Positions 1 through 7,197 of a stretch of 12,429 nucleotides of DNA are shown here, piece after piece. Source of the stretch: Planctomycetota bacterium. Its GTDB lineage: Bacteria > Planctomycetota > Brocadiia > JAJRTI01. Numbering within the stretch: position 1 is the stretch's first letter; each line of letters starts with the position of its first letter. The stretch is taken from positions 1 to 12,429 of the forward strand of contig JAJRTI010000917.1 in the NCBI GenBank assembly GCA_024278415.1, written 5' to 3'. The position numbers and the translations under genes are program-made. The notes beneath the pieces were generated by a model that saw only the letters and a program-made list of their open reading frames with translations, did no database searches and was not told where the DNA came from.

Positions 1-180
1 GCTGCAACACTGATAGCCTGGGGCAACGCCCCAGGAACACATGCCCAGCAACGCACCGTCGCTCTGAAAGAGCGAGACAAGGATCGTGTCTGGCGCCTAC
101 AGCGCGGGGCCAGGTTCTCGATATGCGATTGTCCCTGGGGCGTTGCCCCAGGCTATGTTGTTTCAGCGTTTCACGCTGAG
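1..180. repeat. Inverted-repeat element with four small hairpins
   Basis: Seen: the first 35 bases and the reverse complement of 134-167 match at about 31 of 35 positions. Each arm holds the palindrome with stem CCTGGGGC and GCCCCAGG (17-35 and 134-152). Between the arms is a hairpin GCTCT-GAA-AGAGC (61-73), and just outside the right arm another, TCAGCG-TTTCA-CGCTGA (163-179). The left end probably continues before the window. The structure (arms that are themselves hairpins) matches a non-autonomous palindromic repeat such as a BIME or MITE. No transposase is encoded here. Similar arms elsewhere in the genome are expected but cannot be seen. Confidence 0.7.
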
Positions 181-435
181 TGCCACCTGGGCCTTGTTCC
201 GCGGTACACTCGTCGTACTCGTGGTTGCCCAGACAGACTTGTGGAAAAAGAACAGGACAAGCTCTGTGGAGGCGTTCTGCCAGCGTTGATTCCATGTTGG
301 CATCCCGTACCACTGAAAAGTGCCACGATTCGCCATCGGAGCAGAGGGCGCCCTAATGGTCGCCACTACAAGCGGGCCGCTCCCACGCTCGCACAGCGGT
401 GGCGCCGCAGTCGACACTTCAGCCGTGACACGACA
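181..435. other. Intergenic stretch without a recognised gene
   Basis: Together with the repeat at 1-180 this makes a 435-base stretch with no convincing gene. It contains one hairpin repeat unit at 344-379 (listed separately). Open frames on both strands lack ribosome binding sites and have no recognisable protein similarity. The bases just after the glycosidase stop (435 down to about 380 on the minus strand) show no stem followed by a T run, so no intrinsic terminator is called. Confidence 0.5.
344..379 (-). repeat. GTAG hairpin repeat unit, copy 1
   Basis: Read on the minus strand, GTAGT is followed by the stem GGCGACC-ATTA-GGGCGCC with one A-G mismatch. It matches 32 of 36 bases of the copy at 2821-2856, which lies inside the glycosidase gene. 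It sits about 60 bases past the stop of that gene. The same GTAG-stem-tetraloop-stem plan recurs at 3448-3538 and 8930-9070 with different stem sequences. Confidence 0.7.
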
Positions 436-3357
436 CTAGTTGGCGAACGCGGCGCGGATCCCGGGCGACGTGCCTCTCTTGAACGCCTCGCCTTCGCTGT
501 GGAGCCATCCCTTGACGCTACAGTACACCTTGCGGTCGAACGCGGTCTCGGCCCAGCGGCCGTCCTTGAGTTGCACCGCGAGCGCGACGTCGCGCAGTTT
601 GTAGCAATCGCCCCCGCGGTTGCCGAAGCGGATTTCGTTGTCGAGTTTGATGAGCCCCAGCTTGTCCTTGGGGATGGGCACGAGCTTGCGGCGCCACGTG
701 TCCAGCGGCCGGCCGCTGTGGGGCACGGTGGCCACCTGCTCGCCGTTGAGCAGCAACGGCTTGTTCGCGTACTGCTTCTCGCCGTTCGCGCCGAAGATGA
801 GCACGTGCAGCATCGCGGCGCGGATGCCCTTCAGGTCGGCCTCGGTGAGCGAGATCCGGCGCCGCGCGCTGAGATCGATCTCCTTCTTCTCGCCAAGGGG
901 CGCGGCCACGCGCCGGCGCGACGCGTACGGACTCGCCAACTCGGCCACGCTCGCCGGCGCAGGGCCGGGCGCGCCGGGATAGTCGGCGAGAATCCAGCCT
1001 GAGAGCATGATATTGCTGCGGAACGGCCCATCGAGAGCGGCCGGCGACGCGCTGATGCGAAGCGTGCAACCCTGCTTCGGCAGGTCGCCGAGCAAGAGGC
1101 GCAGGCCTTCGAGCTTCACTTCGCTCGGCTTGACGCGCTCGCCATTGGCGCGAATCTCGATGCCCTTGGCCGCGTTCACGTAGTACGCCTTATCGAGCAG
1201 CAGCACGAGCCGCAGGGCCGTGAGGTCGCTGCGCCGCGGCTTCACGGTGCACGCAAGGCCTGCCGCGGCCTCAGTGCCCGCGACGATTTCGACGGCCGCG
1301 GCGGCCGGGCCGAACGCGGCGGGATCGAGGCGCGTCGTTTTCACGGCTGCGTCGGCATCGGCCCGGTAGATGCGAATCGCATTCGGCCCCAGGGCTTGCC
1401 GCACCGCGCCGTCTGGCAGCACCGCGCCGGCATCGCACTTGAAGGGGTAGATGAGTTTGAGCTTCGACGGCCGGTCGCCGACGAGGTCGCGCGCTGCGAC
1501 TTCGATCGACTGCGGTTCGATGCTGGGGTTGCGGAACCCGAAAAACGCGACGCCGTCCGCGTGCGACGCGAAGCCGTACACCTCGCCCTTGGCCGGGTCG
1601 CCTCCGAGGAGTTGCGCGGTGCGCAGCACCGGGGCCTGGTCATTGGCCCATCGGCAGGCGCGGCCGAGGATGTCCCATTGCGCGTCGGTGAGGATGGATG
1701 GAGTGATGTACAGCTCCTTCATCTGCATGCCGCGCAGGAAGTACCACACCACGTTGTCCGCCCACACGTCGAGCGGCTCGTTGCGTCCGCCGAGCATGTT
1801 GCGTTTGCCGTAGATCACGCCGTGGGTCATGGTCGCGGTCATGGGGTACTGGCAGCGCTCCTTGCGGAAGCGGCGCCAGAGGTGGTGGTCGCGATAGGTG
1901 ATGGCCCATTCGCGGCGTTCGATCGCGGGCACGGTCTTGATGAGCCCAAAGTCGCCGCAGCCCATCCAGATCGCGTCCGCGTACATGAGCCACCAGGGGC
2001 TGAGCCACATGTTGGACGTAACGTTGAGGAAGATCTCCGGGCGCAGGGTGCGCTCGTACTGGAGCAGGCCGATCTCCGCGTCCACGTTCGCCTCGAACCC
2101 GTAGCGCACCTCCGGGAGGTGGCCGTGGCCGGGCTTGCTGCAACTGAACGAGTTGAAGTCGTGCTTGAAGTAGCTGACTCGCCAGTTGAGGATCTTGTCT
2201 TTCAGCACCGCGCGGATGGCCTTGTTGTACTTCGGCCCGGCCATGCAGTAGTGGCGCTTGCTGCCGGCCTCGTAGCCTTGCTTGACGCCCCACGACACGT
2301 CGAGGTTCACGCCGGTGAGCGGCATCCACAGGCCCAGCCGCGTGCCGCCTTTTTCGAGGATGTCCGCGAGCGGCTTGTAGCCTTGGGGAAGGAAGGTGCG
2401 GTCCGGCTCCCAGATCGACTGCTTGTTCTGCCACCCGTCGTCCGGCACGAACGCGGCGAGCGTGACGCCGTAGGGCGCGAGCCGCTTGCGCATGATCTCG
2501 TACGTCCCCGCGAACCGCTCGACGGTCATCTCCCTCCGTCGCAGGTCGTACCAACTGTTGTAGAGCAGATACGACCGCGGCCGCGTGCGGATCGTGTCGA
2601 CGTATTGCATGAACGCGTCGTGCCCGCCCGCGCCGAGCACCGCGGTCTTGCTCGTCCACCCGTCCTTGCCGATGGTCTTGCCGGGGTAGTGCCGCAGCAC
2701 GACCTTGCCGTCTGCGACGATGTTGAAGCCTGCTGGGTATTCCAGGCCCAGGAAGAAGCCGTCGGCCTCCTTCTGCCGCTCGTCGGGAGGCCCGTTAGGG
2801 CCGCCCGCTGCATTGAGCCCGAGGGCGCCCTTACGGTCGCCACTACGAACGGGCCGTCGAGCCGTCGCTACAGGAGCCAGGTAGATCGGCTGCCCGCGGC
2901 CGCCGAGGTCGGTCTTCATCGTCGCGTCGATGCACTCGACGTCGATGTCGCGCAGCACAAACGGCCGGCCGGTCGCGCGTAGGTGCACGGTCTTGCGAAT
3001 CACGCGGTCGCCGGGCTTCACCTCGTAGAGGACCCGCGCGTCGATGCCGCGGCCGGCATGGACGAGCTGGATCTCGAGTCGCCGCGGTGCGCTCGTCATC
3101 TTGGCGGCTAGGAACTCATTCGCGCCCACCACCTCGCCGGCCGGCAGGTAGAGGCGGAACAACTCGGCCTGCACGCCTAGCTTCGCGTGTGTCTGAGTGT
3201 TCTCGAATGCCGCGACGCGCGCGCGGCCATCCGCGAGCACGAAGTGCAGAGTAAGAGGCCCATTGCTGATGCGGGCGGTGCGCGGGGGCTCGGCTCCCTG
3301 CACGAGGGCGCACGAGAGGAGCCACGCGATCCCAAGGCGAGCGGTGTGCGAGTTCAT
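436..3357 (-). CDS. Secreted GH36-type (clan GH-D) glycoside hydrolase
   Basis: Probably an exported alpha-galactosidase-like or raffinose-synthase-like enzyme; the substrate is unknown. The protein has 973 residues. The ATG at 3357 was chosen because GGAGGA lies 6 bases upstream and it starts a signal peptide (residues 1-22, basic then hydrophobic, ending near VQGAE); a start 18 codons upstream would bury this. Residues 25-260 look like the N-terminal beta-sandwich. The barrel carries DDGWQ (306-310), GLWMP (342-346) and YFKHDFNSF (396-404), whose Asp400 matches the GH36 nucleophile position (KWDxN). YADAIW (459-464) offers Asp461 as acid/base candidate; this assignment is by eye. Residues 580-670 look like the C-terminal beta domain, and 780-973 add a further beta-rich domain I do not recognise. 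Residues 168-179 are encoded by a dispersed hairpin repeat. No sugar transporter or regulator is adjacent. Confidence 0.8.
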   Translation of the reverse strand: MNSHTARLGIAWLLSCALVQGAEPPRTARISNGPLTLHFVLADGRARVAAFENTQTHAKLGVQAELFRLYLPAGEVVGANEFLAAKMTSAPRRLEIQLVHAGRGIDARVLYEVKPGDRVIRKTVHLRATGRPFVLRDIDVECIDATMKTDLGGRGQPIYLAPVATARRPVRSGDRKGALGLNAAGGPNGPPDERQKEADGFFLGLEYPAGFNIVADGKVVLRHYPGKTIGKDGWTSKTAVLGAGGHDAFMQYVDTIRTRPRSYLLYNSWYDLRRREMTVERFAGTYEIMRKRLAPYGVTLAAFVPDDGWQNKQSIWEPDRTFLPQGYKPLADILEKGGTRLGLWMPLTGVNLDVSWGVKQGYEAGSKRHYCMAGPKYNKAIRAVLKDKILNWRVSYFKHDFNSFSCSKPGHGHLPEVRYGFEANVDAEIGLLQYERTLRPEIFLNVTSNMWLSPWWLMYADAIWMGCGDFGLIKTVPAIERREWAITYRDHHLWRRFRKERCQYPMTATMTHGVIYGKRNMLGGRNEPLDVWADNVVWYFLRGMQMKELYITPSILTDAQWDILGRACRWANDQAPVLRTAQLLGGDPAKGEVYGFASHADGVAFFGFRNPSIEPQSIEVAARDLVGDRPSKLKLIYPFKCDAGAVLPDGAVRQALGPNAIRIYRADADAAVKTTRLDPAAFGPAAAAVEIVAGTEAAAGLACTVKPRRSDLTALRLVLLLDKAYYVNAAKGIEIRANGERVKPSEVKLEGLRLLLGDLPKQGCTLRISASPAALDGPFRSNIMLSGWILADYPGAPGPAPASVAELASPYASRRRVAAPLGEKKEIDLSARRRISLTEADLKGIRAAMLHVLIFGANGEKQYANKPLLLNGEQVATVPHSGRPLDTWRRKLVPIPKDKLGLIKLDNEIRFGNRGGDCYKLRDVALAVQLKDGRWAETAFDRKVYCSVKGWLHSEGEAFKRGTSPGIRAAFAN
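2821..2856 (-). repeat. GTAG hairpin repeat unit inside the glycosidase gene
   Basis: Read on the minus strand (the coding strand of the host gene): GTAGT, then GGCGACC-GTAA-GGGCGCC. It matches 32 of 36 bases of the intergenic copy at 344-379. It encodes residues 168-179, RPVRSGDRKGAL, and keeps the frame open. The neighbouring bases up to about 2873 contain a second, weaker CTGTAG start, so the inserted stretch may be longer, around residues 162-181. Confidence 0.75.
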
Positions 3358-3363
3358 CTGTGA

Positions 3364-3369
3364 TCCTCC
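3364..3369 (-). promoter_or_regulatory. Ribosome binding site deciding the glycosidase start
   Basis: On the minus strand this reads GGAGGA, followed by six bases and ATG at 3357. It selects this ATG over an in-frame upstream start at 3411 whose extra 18 residues (Ala/Ser-rich) would precede the signal peptide. Confidence 0.8.
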
Positions 3370-3444
3370 GAGAGGCCGCGAGGCCGAGGCTGATGCGTCC
3401 GCGCGACACACGATAGTCCAGGGTTGCCAAGCGCGCTATGGGCG

Positions 3445-3540
3445 CTCGTAGCTCGCACGTAAGTGCGTCTCTGGCCGGCGGAGCGGAACGCTCTGACGAG
3501 CGTGCTACAAACGGGGGCTCATTGACGTGAGCACTACAGG
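3445..3540. repeat. Cluster of three GTAG hairpin repeat units
   Basis: Seen: three hairpins in a row in the gap between the glycosidase start and the dehydratase stop. Unit one (plus strand, from 3448): GTAG then CGCAC-GTAA-GTGCG (3454-3467). Unit two (minus strand): GTAG then ACGCTC-GTCA-GAGCGT (3488-3503). Unit three (minus strand): GTAG then GCTCA-CGTCAA-TGAGC (3517-3532). Units one and two face each other and together form a larger imperfect inverted repeat. Stem sequences differ, pairing is kept. Confidence 0.8.
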
Positions 3541-3550
3541 CGCGCCCGCG

Positions 3551-4024
3551 TTAGACCGGCATCCCCACAATGATGGCCTCGAACGCGAGCTTTCCGTTGA
3601 CGATTCCTTGCGTCTGGAACTGGGCGCGGCGGCGCTTGAGTTCGATGTTCTTGCAGATGATGTAGAGCGTGTCGCCTGGCACGACCATGGCGCGGAACTT
3701 CACGTCTTGGAGCCCAGCGAACCCGAGGAAGACGTCGACCTGGACGACCTTGCGGTAGTAAAACGAACAGGCCTGCGCGGCCGCTTCGAGCATGATGACC
3801 CCCGGGAGCAATGGCCGGCCGGGGATGTGGCCGCGGACCCAGAACTCGTCGCCGGTGACGTCCTTGCGCGCGACCAGGTACTCGTTGTCGGGGTCGAACT
3901 CGACGATGGCGTTCAGGTGCTCCATCTCGTAGCGCTGGAGGTTCAGCTCCCGGATTGCCTCGATGTCGAAGGCCTCTTGTGTGAGATCGATCGGGTCCAG
4001 GTCGACGAGCAGTTCCTTAGCCAT
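3551..4024 (-). CDS. FabZ-like 3-hydroxyacyl-ACP dehydratase
   Basis: Likely removes water from 3-hydroxyacyl-ACP to give trans-2-enoyl-ACP in fatty acid elongation, in the cytoplasm. The 157-residue length fits single-domain hotdog-fold dehydratases. The family signature is clear: GHIPGRPLLPGV (65-76) with the catalytic His66, then MLEAAAQA (78-85) with the catalytic Glu80. The ATG at 4024 follows GGAGGA by four bases; a TTG four codons earlier overlaps that site and is less likely. The N-terminal 30 residues are longer than in typical FabZ, so a specialised FabZ/FabA-type role (for example lipid A or unusual fatty acids) is possible. No acpP, fabF or lpx genes lie nearby; its neighbours are unrelated, so it appears to stand alone. 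It points away from the next gene and likely has its own promoter in 4025-4138. Confidence 0.88.
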   Translation of the reverse strand: MAKELLVDLDPIDLTQEAFDIEAIRELNLQRYEMEHLNAIVEFDPDNEYLVARKDVTGDEFWVRGHIPGRPLLPGVIMLEAAAQACSFYYRKVVQVDVFLGFAGLQDVKFRAMVVPGDTLYIICKNIELKRRRAQFQTQGIVNGKLAFEAIIVGMPV

Positions 4025-4028
4025 GGGG

Positions 4029-4034
4029 TCCTCC
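4029..4034 (-). promoter_or_regulatory. Ribosome binding site of the FabZ-like gene
   Basis: Reads GGAGGA on the minus strand, four bases before the ATG at 4024. It overlaps the alternative in-frame TTG (4034-4036), which argues for the downstream ATG. Confidence 0.75.
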
Positions 4035-4049
4035 AAATGGGCGCTGATA

Positions 4050-4078
4050 TTGACAGGTTTCGCGCGCGGGGGTAGACT
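4050..4078 (+). promoter_or_regulatory. Possible sigma70-type promoter for the NTF2-like gene
   Basis: A perfect TTGACA (4050-4055) is followed by exactly 17 bases and TAGACT (4073-4078, four of six matches to TATAAT). A transcript would start near 4085, leaving a leader of about 54 bases before the ATG at 4139. It lies in the only divergent gap of the window. Spacing and -35 match are good, but such matches can arise by chance. Confidence 0.4.
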
Positions 4079-4138
4079 TCAGTCCAGGTGCCGCCTGGCG
4101 CGAGGCTAGGCGGCGTAGAATAGGCGACCTCGGATGGG

Positions 4139-4642
4139 ATGTCAATGGCGGTTTCTTTGCCACGACGCACGGTTTTGTTTCTCGGCCTGGGCCTGGTTGC
4201 GCTAGCGATCTGGTGGCGGTGGCCCACGGAGAGCCGGGCCGTGGCGGAGGCCATCGACCGGCTCCAAGCCGCGGCCGAAGCCGGAGATTGGGAGGCGTTC
4301 ATGCAGGGGGTGTCGCCGCGCTACAACTATGAGGGCACGACCTTCAAGGACCTGCGGGACATGGGCAAGGCCCTCACCCAAATGGTGGGCCCGTGCAGCG
4401 TGTACATCATGCGCAAGCGCATCCACGTGCAGGGATCGCTCGCATCCGTGCAGGTCGTGTTTGTCGTGTCCGCGAACGGCTCGGACGCGCGGCTGCGCGG
4501 CACGTCGAAGATGACGTGGATGATCACCTTCCGCAAAGAGAACGGCCGGTGGATGGCGTACAAAGCGCGGCCCATCGAGTTGCCGTTCTGGCGCGGCACA
4601 GTCGTCAACATCAAGGAACTTTGCGGCTACCTTGGCATCTGA
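4139..4642 (+). CDS. Membrane-anchored NTF2-like (SnoaL-type) protein
   Basis: Unknown role. The 167-residue protein has a basic N-terminus followed by one hydrophobic segment (about 11-27), which is a membrane anchor or uncleaved signal. The rest, about 34-162, has the order of an NTF2-like cone fold: two helices (AVAEAIDRLQAAAEAGDWEAF, phrase begins near 34), then beta strands such as VQVVFVVSA and KMTWMITFRKENGRWM. The ENGRWMAYKA ending is typical of the last strands of such proteins. Most of it should be outside the cytoplasm. Either ATG at 4139 or the one two codons later could start it; the G-rich GGATGGG before 4139 is a weak ribosome site. It precedes the large membrane protein by 170 bases in the same direction. 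Confidence 0.7.
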   Translation: MSMAVSLPRRTVLFLGLGLVALAIWWRWPTESRAVAEAIDRLQAAAEAGDWEAFMQGVSPRYNYEGTTFKDLRDMGKALTQMVGPCSVYIMRKRIHVQGSLASVQVVFVVSANGSDARLRGTSKMTWMITFRKENGRWMAYKARPIELPFWRGTVVNIKELCGYLGI

Positions 4643-4660
4643 TCCCCTCAGCCTGTGCTT

Positions 4661-4787
4661 GCGGCTGGCCGCGGACGTCCACGCCCGTGGCCTACAGGCG
4701 CGGACCTCCTGGTCCGCAGGGAGTCCGAAGGTTCAGGCGGACAGGACGTCCGCGGGGCATAGGTGCTGGACGTGGACGTCCAGCACC
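4661..4787. repeat. Intergenic hairpin cluster
   Basis: Seen in the gap between two plus-strand genes: an 11-base perfect inverted pair (4670-4680 with 4744-4754, CGCGGACGTCC), a nested hairpin GCGGACC-TCCT-GGTCCGC (4700-4717), and after it a perfect 11-bp stem with a TGGA loop (4762-4772 with 4777-4787). GCCTACAG at 4690-4697 resembles the GTAG end of the other repeats on the opposite strand, and also 95-102. None is followed by a T run, so intrinsic termination is not supported. Confidence 0.7.
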
Positions 4788-4812
4788 AGAGCGAGTTCGC
4801 CCGGGGTGGCCC

Positions 4813-7197
4813 ATGCCGGCTAGTGGCAAGACGGCCAAGTCCATCGCGCTCGCGAGCGTGGCGGTGGTTCTCGCGCATGGTGCCGCGTTGTTGTGGGATG
4901 CGGAGGGGGCCGGCCCGGCCGCGGCTCGCGTCCTGAGAGCGCTGACGGGGCTGCCCGTGCTCATGCTGGGCCCAGGCGCGCTGGTGGTGCTCTGTTTTGC
5001 CGGCGCCAGGCGGCTGACGGTGCTGGGCTTCTTCTCCCGAGCCTGGCTTGCGAACGCGGCCGTCCTCATCGTCGGCACGACGCTGCTGAAGCTCGCGGGC
5101 CTGACGATCAACTGCTGGGTGTTCTACGTGCTCGTGGTGGCCCTTGCCGTCGCCGCATGCGGGTGGCTGGCCGTGCGCGGCGCACGCGTCGAGATCGCGT
5201 GGCCGGGCCGCCGGTGGGCGGGCCACGTCGCCGCGGCCATGGTGCTCTGCCCGATAGCGCTCTTCGTCGCGCGGCGCCCCGTGGTCGTGGACGGCCAAAG
5301 CTACTGGCCGCTGGAGGCGAATCTGGATCTGCGCCGCGCGCTCCAGACGCGGCGCCTCCAGGATGCGCCATGCCGCGTCACGCGCGGCGCGCACTGGCGT
5401 TCTATCGGCGAGAGGCGGTTCGAGGTGGCGCAGTGGCCGGCGGCCCTGACGATCCAGTCGCCGAGCGCAGGCGCGAACAGCTACGCGCTGGTGTGGCTTG
5501 TCGAGTCGCACGTGGAGGGCGTGCTGGAGTTCACGCTCAACGGCCGGCCTCTCGCGCGGCGCTACATGCCCCCTCGCTTCATGCGCCGGCGCCACCCGCG
5601 CAACTATCCTCCGCCGAATCTCATCGTCGCGCTGGCGCTGCCGCTTCGGCCGGGGCGGAACGAACTGTCCTTGAACGTGGCCGAAAGCGGCGCCGCGGCG
5701 ACAGAACGCCGCATCGTCGTCACCGATCTGTCCGGGCTGGAAGCCCGCGCGGCGCGGCGGATCTTCGACAAGCACTACCTCTTTGCGCCCATCGGCGACG
5801 TGCAGTCGAACCTCAGCCTCGCGCGCAACTTCGAGGACCACCTCTGGCTCCACACCTACTCGTACAGCGGCCAGCGTTTTGACGGCGGCGGGCCGACCAT
5901 CAGCAACCTGCCGTTCCCGTACTGGGTGGACCAGTTTGCCCTGTTGCTCATGGGCGACTCGCCCATGAGCCTGGACGTGATGTACCTGGGGCTCGTCGCG
6001 GCGATGATCGCGATACTGCTCGCGCTTGCGGACGCGCGGGATATCCGGAGCGTGTGGCTCGCGTTTGCGGCGATGCTCTGCTACGGCATCGTGATGCGCC
6101 TCCACGTGGAGGCGCTCTACGTGCACACGGTGCTCACGTTCGCGTTCCTCCTGTGCGTGCGGCACTACTTGCGCGGCGAGCGCGGGTGGTTCCTTTTGGC
6201 CGCGGCCGCGGTGGCGCTGTGCAAGGGCGGCGTGGTGCTGCTGGGGCTGCTGTTCGTCGCCGGGGTGGTGTTCTTGCCGGAGCGGCGGCGCCGCCTCTTT
6301 GTGGACGGCGCCATCGTGACGGCCGCGTGCGCCCTGACGGTGGCTGGCTTCTGGCTCGCGCGGCGATACGTGCCCGCGCTGGAAGCCTTCGAGATCGAGG
6401 CCCGGTCCAGCGACTACGCCGGGCGCTTCAACATCATCCACTACATGTGGGACCAGCCGTGGTTCAAGAGCCGGCCGCTACGCTTGGCTGGGGGCAAGCT
6501 CTCGCTCCTGGTGCTGCTCGTGAGTTGCGGCCTGCCGTTCGAACTGTTCCGCGGCCGGGACCGCATCGCTTGGGCGCTGCTCGCGGTGGGGCTGGCGTTC
6601 CATGCGATCGTGTGCGTGTCGGACCCGACCGTCGTGAGCCGTGCGGCCATCCAGCACCCGCTCAACTACTTCACGCCGGCCGCGGTGCTGCTGTTCATCG
6701 CGGGCCTCCGCGGCATGAAGGCTGCGGGCAAGCGCGCCGGGTGGTGGCACGCGGCCGTGTGCGTGCTGTGCGTGGCGGGCTGCTCGTACTTCGCGCGCAC
6801 GCAATATCAGCCGTGGCCTGCTTCCCGGAACCGGGCCATGCACGGCGCTGCGCTCGCCGACTTCCTCGTGCGCCGGGGCATCATGCGCATTGGCCAGGGT
6901 GCGTACGAGCCGGCGCTGCGCGATGGGCAATGGGCCGCGCGCGCGTGCGAAGGCCTGGAGCCCGTGGCGGACCTCCCTACGATCCACGCGCACGCGCTTG
7001 TCGTCCAGGCCCACGCGCGGCTCATGCTGGGCCAGCGCGAGGCCGCGCTCGACCTCGCCCGGCAGGCCATGTCCATCGACGGCTCCGCGGCCAAGTCCTT
7101 GGCCGGCCTCGTGCGGCGCTTGCGCGACGACGGGCGCCCCGCGGACTCGGCCGCGCTCAGCGATCTGCTCAACACCGAACGACCGGAGACGAAGTAA
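4813..7197 (+). CDS. Large polytopic membrane protein, GT-C glycosyltransferase-like, with TPR-like tail
   Basis: Probably a lipid-linked-sugar glycosyltransferase of the GT-C fold; the substrate is unknown and the call rests on architecture. The 794-residue protein has about five N-terminal membrane segments (about 11-27, 41-62, 80-96, 100-120, 138-154). Then comes a long polar stretch (155-365) that includes a beta-rich part (LEFTLNGRPL, 238-247; GRNELSLNVAES, 281-292), likely extracytoplasmic. A GT-C-like block follows: NFEDH (339-343) with acidic residues, then NLPFPYWVDQFALLLMGDSP (365-384), which resembles the conserved pPl.yyl...G.s stretch, and some eight more segments up to 660. Residues 680-790 look like two TPR-like repeats. 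The ATG at 4813 was chosen because the open frame further upstream crosses the hairpin repeats; the ribosome site (GGGGTGG) is weak. Confidence 0.65.
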   Translation: MPASGKTAKSIALASVAVVLAHGAALLWDAEGAGPAAARVLRALTGLPVLMLGPGALVVLCFAGARRLTVLGFFSRAWLANAAVLIVGTTLLKLAGLTINCWVFYVLVVALAVAACGWLAVRGARVEIAWPGRRWAGHVAAAMVLCPIALFVARRPVVVDGQSYWPLEANLDLRRALQTRRLQDAPCRVTRGAHWRSIGERRFEVAQWPAALTIQSPSAGANSYALVWLVESHVEGVLEFTLNGRPLARRYMPPRFMRRRHPRNYPPPNLIVALALPLRPGRNELSLNVAESGAAATERRIVVTDLSGLEARAARRIFDKHYLFAPIGDVQSNLSLARNFEDHLWLHTYSYSGQRFDGGGPTISNLPFPYWVDQFALLLMGDSPMSLDVMYLGLVAAMIAILLALADARDIRSVWLAFAAMLCYGIVMRLHVEALYVHTVLTFAFLLCVRHYLRGERGWFLLAAAAVALCKGGVVLLGLLFVAGVVFLPERRRRLFVDGAIVTAACALTVAGFWLARRYVPALEAFEIEARSSDYAGRFNIIHYMWDQPWFKSRPLRLAGGKLSLLVLLVSCGLPFELFRGRDRIAWALLAVGLAFHAIVCVSDPTVVSRAAIQHPLNYFTPAAVLLFIAGLRGMKAAGKRAGWWHAAVCVLCVAGCSYFARTQYQPWPASRNRAMHGAALADFLVRRGIMRIGQGAYEPALRDGQWAARACEGLEPVADLPTIHAHALVVQAHARLMLGQREAALDLARQAMSIDGSAAKSLAGLVRRLRDDGRPADSAALSDLLNTERPETK

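Noticed and set aside
1..180. CRISPR array or tRNA gene in the repeat regions
   Set aside because: Repeats are inverted with irregular spacing, not direct repeats with uniform spacers; no cloverleaf or T-loop motif is seen.
163..417. 84-codon minus-strand open frame with a fairly protein-like middle
   Set aside because: It reads through hairpin repeats at both ends, has no ribosome binding site, and no family is recognised.
241..1002. Long plus-strand open frame over the 3' end of the glycosidase
   Set aside because: It is the antisense shadow of a clear GH36-like gene; its product is rich in Arg, Val, Ala and has no domain or ribosome site.
1396..2982. 528-codon plus-strand open frame
   Set aside because: Antisense to the glycosidase, with shadow-type composition (Val, His, Arg, Ala) and no motif; GC-rich codon bias produces such frames.
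4393..4812. 140-codon upstream extension of the GT-C-like gene
   Set aside because: It overlaps the NTF2-like gene in another frame and crosses the intergenic hairpins; the ATG at 4813 directly precedes the membrane segments.
4648..6441. 597-codon minus-strand open frame
   Set aside because: Antisense to the GT-C-like gene, composition His/Arg/Glu rich without hydrophobic pattern, and it runs through the hairpin repeats.
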